From NCBI RefSeq assembly GCF_033126985.1, contig NZ_AP024714.1:992001-1056000 (forward strand): 64,000 nucleotides of DNA, read 5' to 3'. Position numbers and translations under genes: made by a program. The notes beneath the pieces were generated by a model. That model was not told the DNA's origin. It did no database searches and saw nothing but the letters and a program-made list of their open reading frames with translations. This document shows positions 48,767 to 61,419 of this stretch, one piece after another. The stretch is from Methylomarinovum caldicuralii (GTDB taxonomy: Bacteria; Pseudomonadota; Gammaproteobacteria; Methylococcales; Methylothermaceae). The first letter of the stretch is position 1, and each line of letters opens with the position of its first letter.

Positions 48767-49615
48767 ATGGCCATGGGCGGTGGCTGGGTCATCGACCTGG
48801 ACATCCAAAACTTCTTCGACGATGTGGACCGGGACCGGCTGCGGAACTTTCTGGGGCAGAGGGTGCGCGACGGCGTGATCTGCCGCGTGATCGGTAAATG
48901 GCTGAATGCCGGCGTCATGGAGAGCGGACAGCTTCACTACCCCGAACAAGGGACACCGCAAGGTGGGGTGATCTCCCCACTGCTGGCCAACCTCTACCTG
49001 CATCACGTGCTCGACCTGTGGTTCGAGCAGACGGTCAAACCGCGACTGCAAGGCAGCGCCTTCGAAGTCCGGTTCGCCGACGATGCGGTCCTGGTGTTCG
49101 AACGGGAAGAAGACGCCCGGCGGGTATTGGCCGTTCCGGGCAAGCGCCTGGCCAAATACGGCCTGCGCCTGCACCCGGACAAAACCCGCCTGCTCGACTT
49201 CAGAAAACCCGGACGGAAAGGCCAGAGCTTCCAATACCTGGGATTCACCCACTACTGGGGACGCTCAGGGAAAGGGCGTTGGGTCGTCAAACGCAAGACC
49301 GCCCAAGCCCGGCTCAGCCGCTCCCTGCAGGCGATCAACCACTGGTGCCGGATGCACCGCCACTGGCCGGTTGCAGACCAACAAGCGGCCCTGAGCCGCA
49401 AACTCAAGGGGCATTATGCCTACTATGGGATCGTCGGCAACAGCCAATCGCTGGCCCGCTTCCTGTACGAGGTCAGACGGCGCTGGTACAAATGGTTGTC
49501 CCGCCGCAACCGGGAACGGATGAACCGGGACCATTTTGGGCGGCTGTACAAACGATACCCACTCCCCCCACCGCGCGTGGTTCACGGAATTGCCCGTTGC
49601 GTAGCGACGCCATAG
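48767..49615 (+). pseudogene. Group II intron reverse transcriptase/maturase, 5'-truncated
   Basis: 282 codons, the C-terminal part of a group II intron-encoded protein. It begins inside RT block 3 ([18 protein letters not shown]), then [20 protein letters not shown] (block 4), the active-site box as FADD ([11 protein letters not shown]), the thumb and the maturase region ([18 protein letters not shown]). About 150-200 N-terminal residues are gone, and the junction abuts the nuclease fragment. FADD instead of YADD is tolerated in this class. Confidence 0.85.
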
Positions 49616-49685
49616 TCCGAGGAGCCGGATGCCTTAATCGGGCACGTCCGGATCTGTGGGAACCGCGGGTGAGCAATCGCCCGCG
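48767..49685 (+). mobile_element. 5'-truncated group II intron remnant
   Basis: RT fragment plus 3' RNA domains V and VI. The 5' domains I-IV and the start of the RT are missing. The left junction falls at about 48758-48766 in the nuclease gene, and the right end runs into the IS66-type element. Confidence 0.72.
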
Positions 49686-49686
49686 G
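49622..49686 (+). ncRNA. Group II intron domains V and VI
   Basis: GAGCCGGATGCC (from 49622) and GGCACGTCCGGATC (to 49654) form a 33-base hairpin with the catalytic AGC triad, a tetraloop-like end and a CG bulge: the domain V pattern. The following ACCGCGGG/CCCGCGGT stem (about 49661-49687) fits domain VI with an unpaired A. It lies just after the RT stop, as in bacterial introns. Confidence 0.7.
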
Positions 49687-51206
49687 TCACCCGGCCGGTC
49701 TTGCCAAGTGCCTGAAGATTCAGGAGAATGCGGGCCATGGAAAGACTTGATCTGGACCTGAGCCGCCCACCTCCCTTGCCCGAGACGGTGGAGGAATGCC
49801 ACCGGGTGATCGAAGCGCTTTGGCGGGCGCTGGGAGAATTTCAGCAGATCCAGGCGCGGGTGGAAGAACTGGAGGAACAGTTGGCCTTGGGGTCCGACAA
49901 TTCCTCCCAACCACCTTCCCAGGACAGCCCGAAGAAGCGCGCCGAGCGCAAGGGCAAGCGACCGACGGGACGCAAGAAAGGGGCGCAGGTGGGACATCCC
50001 GGGCACGAGCGGGCTCTGGTTCCGGCAGAAGCAGTGGACGAGGTCCGGCATTACTTTCCCCATGGCCGCTGCGAGTGCGGTGGGTCGGTGGCGGTGCGGG
50101 GATTCCGTCCCCATCAGGTGTTCGACCTGCCCGAGATTCGTTACCGGGTGGTCGAACACCGGGTGTATGAAGGCCGCTGTGGGTGTTGTGGTCAGAAGCA
50201 CCAGGGGCGGCTACCGGATGAGGTGCCCCGCGGCCAGATGGGACCTGGGCTGGTGGCGTGGATTGGCTTGATGACGGGGCGCTATCACCTGTCGCTGCGG
50301 GAAGTCGAAGCGCTGCTGGAAGAACAATGGGGTCTGAGATTCAGCCTGGGGGCGATCAGCCAGAGCCAGATCCCGCTGCAGGCGTGGCTGGGTCCGGTCT
50401 ACAACCAGATTGGCGAAGCGGTCAGAAAAGCGCTGATCGCCCATGCCGACGAGACCCGCCACTACCGGGGCCGCAGCATCTATTGGCTGTGGGCGCTGAC
50501 GACCGATCAGATGGCGTATTTCCTGACCCATTATTCCCGCGGCAAGGGTGCGGCCGGTGAGCTGTTGGGGGATTTCCAGGGAATCCTGGTGACCGACCGC
50601 CACGGGGCCTACAACGACCATCCCCAGGACTCACACCAATACTGCTGGGCGCATCTCATCCGCAACCTGGAACGGATCGCCGGGCGCAAGGGACAGGCCG
50701 GCGAAGATGGCGAACGCCTGCTCCGGGCCGCCCGCCTGACGGTTCACTACGGCAAGCTCTGGCAACAGAGCCATTACCCATCCGACCGCTACCGAAGGCG
50801 ATTGGAACGCCTCAAAGCCCTCTTCCGGCGCGAACTGGAACAGGCCGCCCAAAGACATGGCGACAACAAAACCGGTCGCAGCTGCCGCAAGTTGTTGGAC
50901 GATTTTCCCAGGTTCTGGACCTTCCTGGACCATCCCGGGGTACCGATGACCAACAACACGGCAGAGCGTGCCCTACGCCCCTATGTCATCTGGCGCAAGA
51001 CCAGTTTCTTCAGCCAGTCGCATCGCGGTGACTGCTTCCGACCCATGATCCTGTCGCTGGTCGAAACCTGCAAGCGCCTCAAGATCGGCGTCTATCAGAC
51101 CCTGCGGACCATCTGCGCCCAGGGCATGGCAGAGGGCGAGGTCACCTTCCGCCTGCCCCTGCCGGAACCTCAACCACTTCCAGTGGCAAGCCCGTGAACG
51201 GTAACC
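49685..51206 (+). mobile_element. IS66-family insertion element (transposase-only type)
   Basis: About 1.5 kb around an IS66-type transposase. Probable imperfect ends: at 49685-49705 GGTCACC...CGG-CTTGCC in form, and inverted at 51206-51185 GGTTACC...CGG-CTTGCC. I see no matching 8-base duplication flanking them, so both flanks were probably joined by deletion. No tnpA/tnpB small genes are present, as in the ISBst12-like subgroup. Confidence 0.65.
49728..51197 (+). CDS. IS66-family transposase
   Basis: 489 residues. N-terminal leucine-zipper-like segment (VEELEEQLALGSDNSSQPPSQDSPKK, in part), the zinc-finger IS66 domain (CECGGSV ... GRCGCCGQKH), then the DDE core: HADETRHYRG, VTDRHGAYN and MTNNTAERALRPYVIWRK with the Glu. 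All key residues are present, so it may be active. The stop lies 28 bases inside the 3' end of the converging methyltransferase frame. Confidence 0.93.
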   Translation: MRAMERLDLDLSRPPPLPETVEECHRVIEALWRALGEFQQIQARVEELEEQLALGSDNSSQPPSQDSPKKRAERKGKRPTGRKKGAQVGHPGHERALVPAEAVDEVRHYFPHGRCECGGSVAVRGFRPHQVFDLPEIRYRVVEHRVYEGRCGCCGQKHQGRLPDEVPRGQMGPGLVAWIGLMTGRYHLSLREVEALLEEQWGLRFSLGAISQSQIPLQAWLGPVYNQIGEAVRKALIAHADETRHYRGRSIYWLWALTTDQMAYFLTHYSRGKGAAGELLGDFQGILVTDRHGAYNDHPQDSHQYCWAHLIRNLERIAGRKGQAGEDGERLLRAARLTVHYGKLWQQSHYPSDRYRRRLERLKALFRRELEQAAQRHGDNKTGRSCRKLLDDFPRFWTFLDHPGVPMTNNTAERALRPYVIWRKTSFFSQSHRGDCFRPMILSLVETCKRLKIGVYQTLRTICAQGMAEGEVTFRLPLPEPQPLPVASP

Positions 51207-53683
51207 TCGCCGGAGCGGGCCACGGCCACATCGGCCGCGGCCGGTTTGTCGGTCTCCTCCAGCGCCAGCACGGTGGGGAAGGGGACCGCCTCCACGGTGA
51301 AGGGGCCTGAGATGCGCAGCCGGCACTTGTCCACTTCCGGTTGATCGACCAACACTTCCTGATCGGCGTGGGCGGCGATGGAAGCGTCCATCGCTTTCTG
51401 CATCGCCCGGCGGGCCAGGTGGAAGGCCTCGAAAGGCTTTCGGGCTTCCTCCGGCCAATCCTTGGGGAAATCGAAGGGCACTTCCCATTCCAGCAGCTTG
51501 CCGGCAGGGGCTTCCTCGCCGGAAGGCAGGGTGACGGTTTCCGACTCGGGCCGGGTGAAGTCCACCGTCTTTCCCTTGCGCCCGCCCTCGGTGACCTGGA
51601 ACGGCGGGGGCGAATGGGTGCGTAAGGAACGGTTCAGCTCCGCTAGCGCCTCCTCGATGGCCGGGTGCATCCGGTCGTAGATTTCATCGATTTCGGGATT
51701 GTTGGCGATGGACTTGAGGGTGATGTGGGGGACGGTCTTGTAGATGAAGCCGCCTTTCAATCCTTCGTGGGGGTATTTGAGCTTGTAATAATCGTAGCTG
51801 GCGGTCATCAGCCGCTGCTTGGCCAGGGTGATGGCCACGCGGGAAGTGTCGCAGGTGATCCAGCGCCGGCCCCATTTTTCGGCGACAAAGGCGGTGGTGC
51901 CGGAGCCGCAGGTGGGGTCCAGCACCAGGTCGCCGGGGTCGGTGGTCATCAGGAGGCAGCGAGCAATTACCTTCTCAGCAGTCTGGACAACGAACACTTT
52001 TCGTTCTGTGAAACTACCGGTTTGGGTGTCGTCCCAGAGCTGAGTAACAGGGACACACGGAAAATCAGACAAGTAGCGCACGTACTGGAGCGAACTGGCT
52101 GCAACGTGAAGGCGGCCAGCAACTGCAAGTGCCTTCAGCCCGGAGTCGTTCGTCTTCCAAGCCTGAGAATACACTTTGCCTAGATGCTCGAAGGAAAACA
52201 CAGGATTGCCCTGACTCGTAATGTTGTCAGGTTTGTAAATGCACGCACCTTCAGGCACAAGTGATCGGTCTTGCTTCTCAGCGCTGTTCAATCCACGTCT
52301 CAATCCATTTGGAAACTCCAGCCAGCCGTAATTGGTTGCTGTTCCGACCTCCACAGACTTCTCAAGATAGAGGGGCCGATACTTGGCTTGTGCCTTGTCT
52401 CGTGCATACCACAAGAGAAAGTCCACACGGCTGGCAAGAAACCGCGTTGTGACACCACTAGTCTTTGCGAATGGAATGAGGTTCAAGTAGTTCTCGTCCC
52501 CGAACACTTCATCCATCAACTCCCGCACATGATGCAGATTCTCATCCGAAATCTGCACAAACACGCTCCCCGTCTCCGCCAGCAACTCCCTTGCCAACAG
52601 CAGCCTATCCCGCAAATAGGTCAGATAGGAATGAATCCCCAGCTCCCAGGTATCCCGAAACGCCTTGATCTGTTCCGGCTCGGCGGTCAGGTCCTCGTCT
52701 TTGCGGTCCTTGGCGTCGCGCTTATTGACGAAGGGCTGGAAGTTGGAGCCGTACTTGATGCCATAGGGCGGGTCGATGTAGATCATCTGCACCTGCCCGG
52801 CCATGCCTTCCTTCTGCAGCAGCGAGTTCATCACCAGCAGGCTGTCGCCGGCGATCAGGCGGTTGGCCCAGCCCTTTTCGTGCCGGTAGAACTCGATGGC
52901 CTCGCGCAGGGGCAGATTCTCGAACGGGGGTGAAAACAGATCGTGCTGATAGGCAGGGCCGGCCTTGCCCGACTTTTTCGCGCGGATGCGCTTTTGCACG
53001 TTGGCCAGCACCGTGGCCGGGTCGATGCGTTCGTGGACGTGCAGCGACACCGTGGGCACCTCGAAGCTGGTGCGCTCGGCCTTGCCGGTCCAGTTGAGAA
53101 AGGGGGCGGACATTCGTTTGAGGGTGGCGAGGGCCTCGCGCAGCGTGTCCCCATCGTTAGATGCCAACGCGTCATCTATGATCTTCTCGATCTGACTGCG
53201 TTTGACATCGAACTGGAGTTCCGGAGCGAGGTGGGGGTCATAGGCCCAGCGGCTGGGTTTTTCGTTCCGGTCGGTCCGGGGGGGGACCATGCCTACATCG
53301 GGGTTGTTGACCCGTTTGTCGCTGTGACGGTAACTGGCCACTTCGATCTCGTCGCAGTCTTGCCGCCGCCGGCCGGACGCGGCGGATGGCCGCCGGGAAA
53401 CGGGCTTCGGCCTGGCCGGTTCCGATGGCGCGCCAGCGTCGAGGGTGAGACCGGATTCGGTCTGCTGCCCCTGCGCCCGCCGCACCGAACCGCCACGGCC
53501 CTTGCCTTTGACCAGGAGCCCGCGGGCGATGAGCTCGGTGCGCCGCCGTTCAAATTGTTCGGGGGTGACCTCGATGCCTTGGGCTTGGGCGGCGGCCCGA
53601 AACTGCCGCCACAGTTTGCGGTTGCCGATGGCGGCGCCGTTTTCCGGGATCTGGCGCAGCAGCAGCGCGGTCAGTTCATTCAT
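51170..53683 (-). CDS. Type III-like site-specific adenine DNA methyltransferase, C-terminus replaced by IS66 end
   Basis: 837 residues. A winged-helix-like N-terminus, then VQMIYIDPPYGIKYG (DPPY, near residue 300) and LDPTCGSGTTAFVAEKWGRRWI (motif I, near 605; quoted in part) in the beta-class order, with a target-recognition region between (about 400-590). This family normally runs on and is followed by the nuclease gene. Here the frame diverges after ARSGE and ends in about a dozen residues encoded by the IS66 end. The TRD region is clearly lower in G+C. The ATG at 53683 lies inside the hisC stop region (8-base overlap). Confidence 0.85.
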   Translation of the reverse strand: MNELTALLLRQIPENGAAIGNRKLWRQFRAAAQAQGIEVTPEQFERRRTELIARGLLVKGKGRGGSVRRAQGQQTESGLTLDAGAPSEPARPKPVSRRPSAASGRRRQDCDEIEVASYRHSDKRVNNPDVGMVPPRTDRNEKPSRWAYDPHLAPELQFDVKRSQIEKIIDDALASNDGDTLREALATLKRMSAPFLNWTGKAERTSFEVPTVSLHVHERIDPATVLANVQKRIRAKKSGKAGPAYQHDLFSPPFENLPLREAIEFYRHEKGWANRLIAGDSLLVMNSLLQKEGMAGQVQMIYIDPPYGIKYGSNFQPFVNKRDAKDRKDEDLTAEPEQIKAFRDTWELGIHSYLTYLRDRLLLARELLAETGSVFVQISDENLHHVRELMDEVFGDENYLNLIPFAKTSGVTTRFLASRVDFLLWYARDKAQAKYRPLYLEKSVEVGTATNYGWLEFPNGLRRGLNSAEKQDRSLVPEGACIYKPDNITSQGNPVFSFEHLGKVYSQAWKTNDSGLKALAVAGRLHVAASSLQYVRYLSDFPCVPVTQLWDDTQTGSFTERKVFVVQTAEKVIARCLLMTTDPGDLVLDPTCGSGTTAFVAEKWGRRWITCDTSRVAITLAKQRLMTASYDYYKLKYPHEGLKGGFIYKTVPHITLKSIANNPEIDEIYDRMHPAIEEALAELNRSLRTHSPPPFQVTEGGRKGKTVDFTRPESETVTLPSGEEAPAGKLLEWEVPFDFPKDWPEEARKPFEAFHLARRAMQKAMDASIAAHADQEVLVDQPEVDKCRLRISGPFTVEAVPFPTVLALEETDKPAAADVAVARSGEVTVHGLATGSG

Positions 53684-54741
53684 CGTCTTCGAGAACGGCG
53701 CGCAGGGCGTCCAGAAACGCCCGGTTTTCCTCCGGCGTGCCCACCGTGACCCGCAGGCAGTCGCGCAGCAGCCCGCCGGCGGACGACAGGTTCTTGACCA
53801 GGATGCCGCGGCGTTTCAGGGCTTCAAACACCTGGTCCGCGCCGGGGACCTGAAGCAGGATGAAATTGGCCGCGCTCGGGAAGGCTTTCACGCCGGGAAG
53901 CCGGGACAGCGCCTGGAACAGGCGGTCGCGCTCGACGCGGATGGCGGCGGTCTGGGCTGCGAACACGTCGGCGTGCCCGAGGGCGAATTCGGCGCTGAGC
54001 TGGGTGAGGACGTTGATGTTGTAGGGCAGGCGCAGCTTGTCGAAGTGCGCCAGCCAGTCAGGCCGGCCGACCAGGAACCCCAGGCGCAGCCCGGCCAGCC
54101 CCAGCTTCGACAGGGTGCGCATCACCAGCAGGTTGTCGAACCTCTCCAGACGGTCCATGAAGGTGGCCTGGGCGAAGGGGGCATAGGCTTCGTCCACCAC
54201 CACCAGCCCCGGCGCGTGGCGGATGATTTCCTCCATCAGCGCGGCGTCGAACAGGTTGCCGGTGGGATTGTTGGGATAGGCGAGGAAGACGACCTCCGGC
54301 CGGTGGCGCGCGATGGCCTCCCGCATCGCTGCGCCGTCGAGGCCGAAGTCCGCCTGCAGGGGAACGCCGACGAAGTCGAGGTTCAGCCAGCGGGCGATTT
54401 CCTGATACATGACGAAGGTGGGCTGGGGTGCGAGCACGGTGGCGTGCTCCCGTCCCACCAGGGCCATGAGCAGGATCTGGATGATCTCGTCGGAGCCGTT
54501 GCCCAGGAGGATTGCCATGCCCTCCGGCACCCGGGCATAGCGGCGCAGGGCCTGTTTCAGGGTCGGGGCCTGGGGATCGGGGTAGCGGTTGGGGTGGGCC
54601 CGGCGCAGGTGGTCGAGCCAGGCCTCGACCATCTCCGGCGGCCAGTCGTAGGGGTTTTCCATGGCGTCGAGCTTGATGAACCCCGTGGCGTCCGGTACGT
54701 GATAGGCGGAGGCCGCCAGGATGTCGGGGCGGAAGAAGTTT

Positions 54742-54752
<11 letters not shown>
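53676..54752 (-). CDS. hisC: Histidinol-phosphate aminotransferase
   Basis: 358 residues, class I/II PLP enzyme of histidine biosynthesis. [11 protein letters not shown] near residue 25, [33 protein letters not shown], and the PLP lysine in [15 protein letters not shown] (about 216-230). Overlaps hisD by 11 bases and the methyltransferase by 8. Standard order hisG-hisD-hisC. Confidence 0.95.
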
Positions 54753-56051
<1,299 letters not shown>

Positions 56052-56052
<1 letters not shown>

Positions 56053-56687
56053 CAGGCGGCCTCCTGCGGTTGGGCGGCGGTTTCCAGATCGGCGATCAGA
56101 TGTTTGATGGCGGCGTGTTTCATCTTCATCGCCGCCTTGTTGACCACCAGGCGCGAGGAAATCTCCATGATCAGGTCGCGCGGTTCCAGGCCGTTGGCCC
56201 GAAGGGTGTTGCCGGTGTCCACCAGATCGACGATGCACTCGGCCAATCCCACCAGGGGCGCCAGCTCCATGGAGCCGTAGAGCTTGATGACCTCGGCCTG
56301 GATGCCGCGTTCGGCGAAGAAGCGTTTGGCGGTGCGCACGTATTTGGTGGCCACCCGCACCCGGCGGCCGTTCCAGGTTTCCCCGGCGCGCCCGGCGGTC
56401 ATCATGCGGCAGCGGGCGATGCCGAGATCCAAGGGTTCGTAGAGTCCTTCGGCGCCGTGTTCCACCAGCACGTCCTTGCCGGCGATGCCGAGGTCGGCGG
56501 CGCCGTATTCCACGTAGGTGGGCACGTCGGTGGCGCGGATGATGAGCAGGCGGACGTCGTCACGGTTGGTGGGCAGGATCAGCTTGCGCGAGGTGTCCGG
56601 ATCCTCGGCCGGGACGATGCCGGCGGCGGCCAGAAGCGGCAGGGCTTCCTTGTAGATGCGGCCTTTGGAGACGGCGATGGTGAGCAT
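56052..56687 (-). CDS. hisG: ATP phosphoribosyltransferase, short form
   Basis: 211 residues. [38 protein letters not shown] (the PRPP/ATP site region) and [15 protein letters not shown] match HisG_S, the short form that needs HisZ as regulatory subunit. hisZ is not in this window. First step of histidine synthesis. Lies 28 bases after murA. Confidence 0.94.
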
Positions 56688-56715
56688 GGCGGATCTCGTT
56701 TTGGATGAGGGAGAT

Positions 56716-58263
<1,548 letters not shown>

Positions 58264-58267
<4 letters not shown>

Positions 58268-58740
58268 TCCTGGGTGCCGCTCTTTTCCGAGGATTTCACC
58301 AGAAACTTGCCGATCAGTTCCTCCAGCACCAGGGCGGACTGGGTGATCTCGATCTCGTCGCCGTCCTCGAAGTAATCGGGACTGCCGCCGGCATCGATGC
58401 CGACGTATTGTTCCCCCAGCAGTCCGGAGGTGTAAATGCTGGCGATGCTGTCGTCGGGCAGTTTGTACTCCGGCCGGATGCGCATTTCCACCACCGCCTC
58501 GTACTGCTCCGGGTCCAGGGAGATCCCGGCGACCCGTCCGATCGGCACCCCGGCGAGTTTGACCGGGGCCCGGACCTTGAGGGTGCCGATGTTCTGGAAC
58601 CGGGCATAAAGGCGGTAGCCCTGGTTCTGGTCGCGGAACTCGGTCAGGTTGCTGACTTCCATCGCCAGCAGGAACAGGGCCCCCAGGCCGATGGCGACGA
58701 AGATCCCGACCCAGATTTCGATGAGACGGCTTTTTTCCAT
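58264..58740 (-). CDS. mlaD: MCE-domain lipid-binding protein MlaD
   Basis: 158 residues. One N-terminal membrane helix (IWVGIFVAIGLGALFLLAMEVSNL, in part), then the MCE domain with YARFQNIGTLKVRAPVKLAGVPIG (in part) and the pore-side SGLLGEQYVGID. MlaD forms the hexameric lipid tunnel on the periplasmic face. Confidence 0.93.
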
Positions 58741-58746
58741 GGACGC

Positions 58747-59526
58747 TTATTCTCCAAACATCAGCGCGGTCAGAATGAAGTCCGATCCCAGGACGGCGAA
58801 GGCGGAATAGACCACCGAACGGGTGGTGGCGCGGCTGACCCCTTCCGAGGTGGGGATGGCGTCGTAGCCTTCGAACACCGCGATCCAGGTGACGAGGACC
58901 CCGAACACCAGGCTCTTGATGAGGCTGTTGACGATGTCCTCGCGGAAATCGATGGTGGCCTGCATCTGCGACCAGAACGAGCCCTCGTCCACCCCCAGCA
59001 TGGGCACCCCGACCAGATAGCCGCCGTAGATGCCGATATAGGTGAACAACCCTGCCAGCAGCGGCATCGACAGGATGCCGGCCAGAAGGCGGGGGGTGAT
59101 GACCCGTTTCATGGGATCGACCGCCATCATTTCCATCCCCGATAGCTGTTCGGTGGCTTTCATCAGCCCGATTTCCGCCGTCAGGGCCGAGCCGGCGCGG
59201 CCCGAGAACAGCAGGGCGGTGACCACCGGACCCAGCTCCCGCACCAAGGAGGCGGCCACCATGACCCCCAGGGATTCCTCGGCGCCGAAGTCTGACAGCA
59301 CGTTGTAACCCTGCAGTCCCAGCACCATGCCGACGAAGAAGCCGGACAGGGAGATCAGCAGGATGCTGAGCACCCCCACCATGTACATCTGCCGGATCAG
59401 CAGCCCCGGCCGGCGCAGGACTTCGGGAATGCCGGTCAGGGCCAGGAGGAAAAACAGGTTGGCCCGCCCCAGCTTGGCGAAGGCGCCGAGGGAGGTGGCA
59501 CCGAGCCGTTGCAATACCCCTAGCAT
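58747..59526 (-). CDS. mlaE: Lipid-asymmetry ABC permease MlaE
   Basis: 259 residues. MlaE/YrbE family: about five membrane segments, [25 protein letters not shown] (in part, about 115-138), [21 protein letters not shown], and [13 protein letters not shown] near the end. Works with MlaF and MlaD to move phospholipids across the inner membrane. Overlaps mlaF by 7 bases. Confidence 0.94.
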   Translation of the reverse strand: MLGVLQRLGATSLGAFAKLGRANLFFLLALTGIPEVLRRPGLLIRQMYMVGVLSILLISLSGFFVGMVLGLQGYNVLSDFGAEESLGVMVAASLVRELGPVVTALLFSGRAGSALTAEIGLMKATEQLSGMEMMAVDPMKRVITPRLLAGILSMPLLAGLFTYIGIYGGYLVGVPMLGVDEGSFWSQMQATIDFREDIVNSLIKSLVFGVLVTWIAVFEGYDAIPTSEGVSRATTRSVVYSAFAVLGSDFILTALMFGE

Positions 59527-60329
59527 CGCAGCAGATCCTCGTGGTAGTCGGGCGCCGGGTAGTGGAACGGCACCGGGCCGTCGGGCAGCCCTTCGAGAAA
59601 CTGGCGCACCCAGGGGGAGTCGGTTCCCTTGAGGTCGTCCGGGGTGCCTTCGCCCACCACCCTGCCGTTGGAGATCAGATAGATGTAGTCCGAGATCGAA
59701 GCGGTTTCGGCCACGTCGTGGGAAACCACGATGCTGGTCAGCCCCAGGGCGTCGTTGAGGGTGCGGATCAGCTTCACCAGCACGCCCATGGAGATCGGGT
59801 CCTGGCCGGTGAAGGGCTCGTCGTACATGATCATCATCGGGTCGAGGGCGATGGCCCGCGCCAGCGCCACCCGCCGGGCCATGCCGCCGGAAAGCTGCGA
59901 CGGCATCAGGTCGCGGGCCCCGCGCAGTCCCACCGCCTCCAGCTTCATCAGCACCAGGGAACGGATCATCGATTCCGGCAGATCGGTGTGTTCGCGCAGG
60001 GGAAAGGCGACGTTCTCGAACACGTTCAAGTCAGTGAGCAGGGCACCGGACTGGAACAGCATTCCCATGCGCTTGCGAAGCTGGTACAGTTGCCGCCGCG
60101 ACAGCCGGTGGACGTTCTCGCCGTCCACCTCGATGGTGCCGGCCTGGGGCCTGAGCTGGCCGCCGATGAGCTTGAGCAGGGTGGTCTTGCCGGTGCCCGA
60201 CGGCCCCATGATGGCGGTCACCGAGCTGTGGCGGATGTCCATGTCAACGCCGTCGAAGATCCGGCGCCGGCCGCGGGCGAATACCAGACCACGGATTTTG
60301 ACCAGAACCTCGGAGGATGCAGCCATCAT
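59520..60329 (-). CDS. mlaF: Lipid-asymmetry ABC ATPase MlaF
   Basis: 269 residues from the ATG at 60329 (another ATG follows at 60326). Walker [18 protein letters not shown]-loop [20 protein letters not shown], signature [14 protein letters not shown], Walker [14 protein letters not shown], and VSHDVAE. First gene of the mla-mur-his run. No ribosome-binding site is evident, so it may be translated from a very short leader. Confidence 0.93.
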   Translation of the reverse strand: MMAASSEVLVKIRGLVFARGRRRIFDGVDMDIRHSSVTAIMGPSGTGKTTLLKLIGGQLRPQAGTIEVDGENVHRLSRRQLYQLRKRMGMLFQSGALLTDLNVFENVAFPLREHTDLPESMIRSLVLMKLEAVGLRGARDLMPSQLSGGMARRVALARAIALDPMMIMYDEPFTGQDPISMGVLVKLIRTLNDALGLTSIVVSHDVAETASISDYIYLISNGRVVGEGTPDDLKGTDSPWVRQFLEGLPDGPVPFHYPAPDYHEDLLRC

Positions 60330-60374
60330 GATGATACAGTGGAAAAAGGATATCATTGTCGTTGAGAGGCGAGG

Positions 60375-60968
60375 GTGAAGTCAAACGCGCCGTGGGACAG
60401 CCCGCTGCTCCGGGCCTGTGACCTGATGCTAGCCGGTGGTGCGCTGTTGGTGGGCTGGCCGTTATTGGTGGTGCTGCTGGGGCTGGGGTGGCTGGATACC
60501 GGCGCGCCGCTGTTCCGGCAGGTCCGGGTGGGCCGGCAGGGCCGCCCTTTCGTGCTCTACAAGCTGCGCACCATGCGTTTGGAGACCCCCTCGGTGGCGA
60601 CCCACCTGGCCGACCCGAACGCCTTGACCCGCTTCGGCCGCTTTCTGCGCCGCACCAAGCTCGACGAGCTGCCCCAGCTCTGGAACGTGATCCGGGGCGA
60701 AATGAGCCTCGTGGGGCCGCGCCCCTGCCTGCCGAACCAGAAGGAGCTGATCGAGGCCCGCGACCGCCTTGGGGTGCTGGCGGCCCGTCCCGGCATCACC
60801 GGCCTGGCGCAGATCCGCGGCATCGACATGTCGCAGCCGCAGCGGCTGGCCCGGGTCGATGCGGAAATGCTGCGGGATTTCTCTCTCCGGGCCTACTTCC
60901 GCTATCTGTGGCTGACGCTGCGGGGTCAGGGGCGGGGGGACCGGATCCGCGGTGACGGCCTAACTTGA
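60375..60968 (+). CDS. Polyprenyl-phosphate sugar-1-phosphate transferase (bacterial sugar transferase family)
   Basis: 197 residues, a small PglC/WcaJ-type phosphoglycosyltransferase. One N-terminal re-entrant helix ([22 protein letters not shown], in part), then the catalytic region [37 protein letters not shown] and SLVGPRP. It starts a lipid-linked glycan; sugar unknown. The start is GTG at 60375. Divergent from mlaF. Confidence 0.9.
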   Translation: MKSNAPWDSPLLRACDLMLAGGALLVGWPLLVVLLGLGWLDTGAPLFRQVRVGRQGRPFVLYKLRTMRLETPSVATHLADPNALTRFGRFLRRTKLDELPQLWNVIRGEMSLVGPRPCLPNQKELIEARDRLGVLAARPGITGLAQIRGIDMSQPQRLARVDAEMLRDFSLRAYFRYLWLTLRGQGRGDRIRGDGLT

Positions 60969-61029
60969 AGCGCCCCGGCAAATCCAGGATAATTTGCGTC
61001 CTTTCCACGCCACAGCCGGGTTGTTCACG

Positions 61030-61410
61030 ATGCATACGACCATGCTCAAAGCCAAGCTCCACCAGGCCCGGGTGACCCATTCCGAATTGTTGTACGAGGG
61101 GTCCTGCGCCATCGATGGGGACCTGCTCGACCGGGCTGGGATCCATGAGTACGAACAGATCCACATCTACAACGTCAACAACGGCGAGCGCTTTACCACC
61201 TATGCTATCCGCGCCGAGGCCGGATCCGGCATCGTTTCCGTAAACGGCGCCGCCGCCCGTCTGGCCGCCCCCGGCGACATGGTCATCATCTGCGCCTATG
61301 CCAGCCTCGACGAAAAGGAACTGGCGGATTACCAGCCCACCCTCATCTATCTGGACGAGCGCAACCGCATCGTCCGCACCGGCCACGCCATCCCGGTCCA
61401 GGCCGCCTGA
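61030..61410 (+). CDS. panD: Aspartate 1-decarboxylase (pyruvoyl-type)
   Basis: 126 residues. YEGSCAID gives the Gly24-Ser25 self-cleavage site that yields the pyruvoyl group; [14 protein letters not shown] and [23 protein letters not shown] (in part) match PanD closely. Makes beta-alanine for pantothenate. ATG at 61030 chosen by alignment with E. coli PanD. Confidence 0.96.
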   Translation: MHTTMLKAKLHQARVTHSELLYEGSCAIDGDLLDRAGIHEYEQIHIYNVNNGERFTTYAIRAEAGSGIVSVNGAAARLAAPGDMVIICAYASLDEKELADYQPTLIYLDERNRIVRTGHAIPVQAA

Positions 61411-61419
61411 TTCCCGGTT

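Noticed and set aside
48767-49615. Retron or defence-type reverse transcriptase
   Set aside because: Block structure, maturase region and a following domain V/VI point to a group II intron; no msr/msd-like repeat RNA seen.
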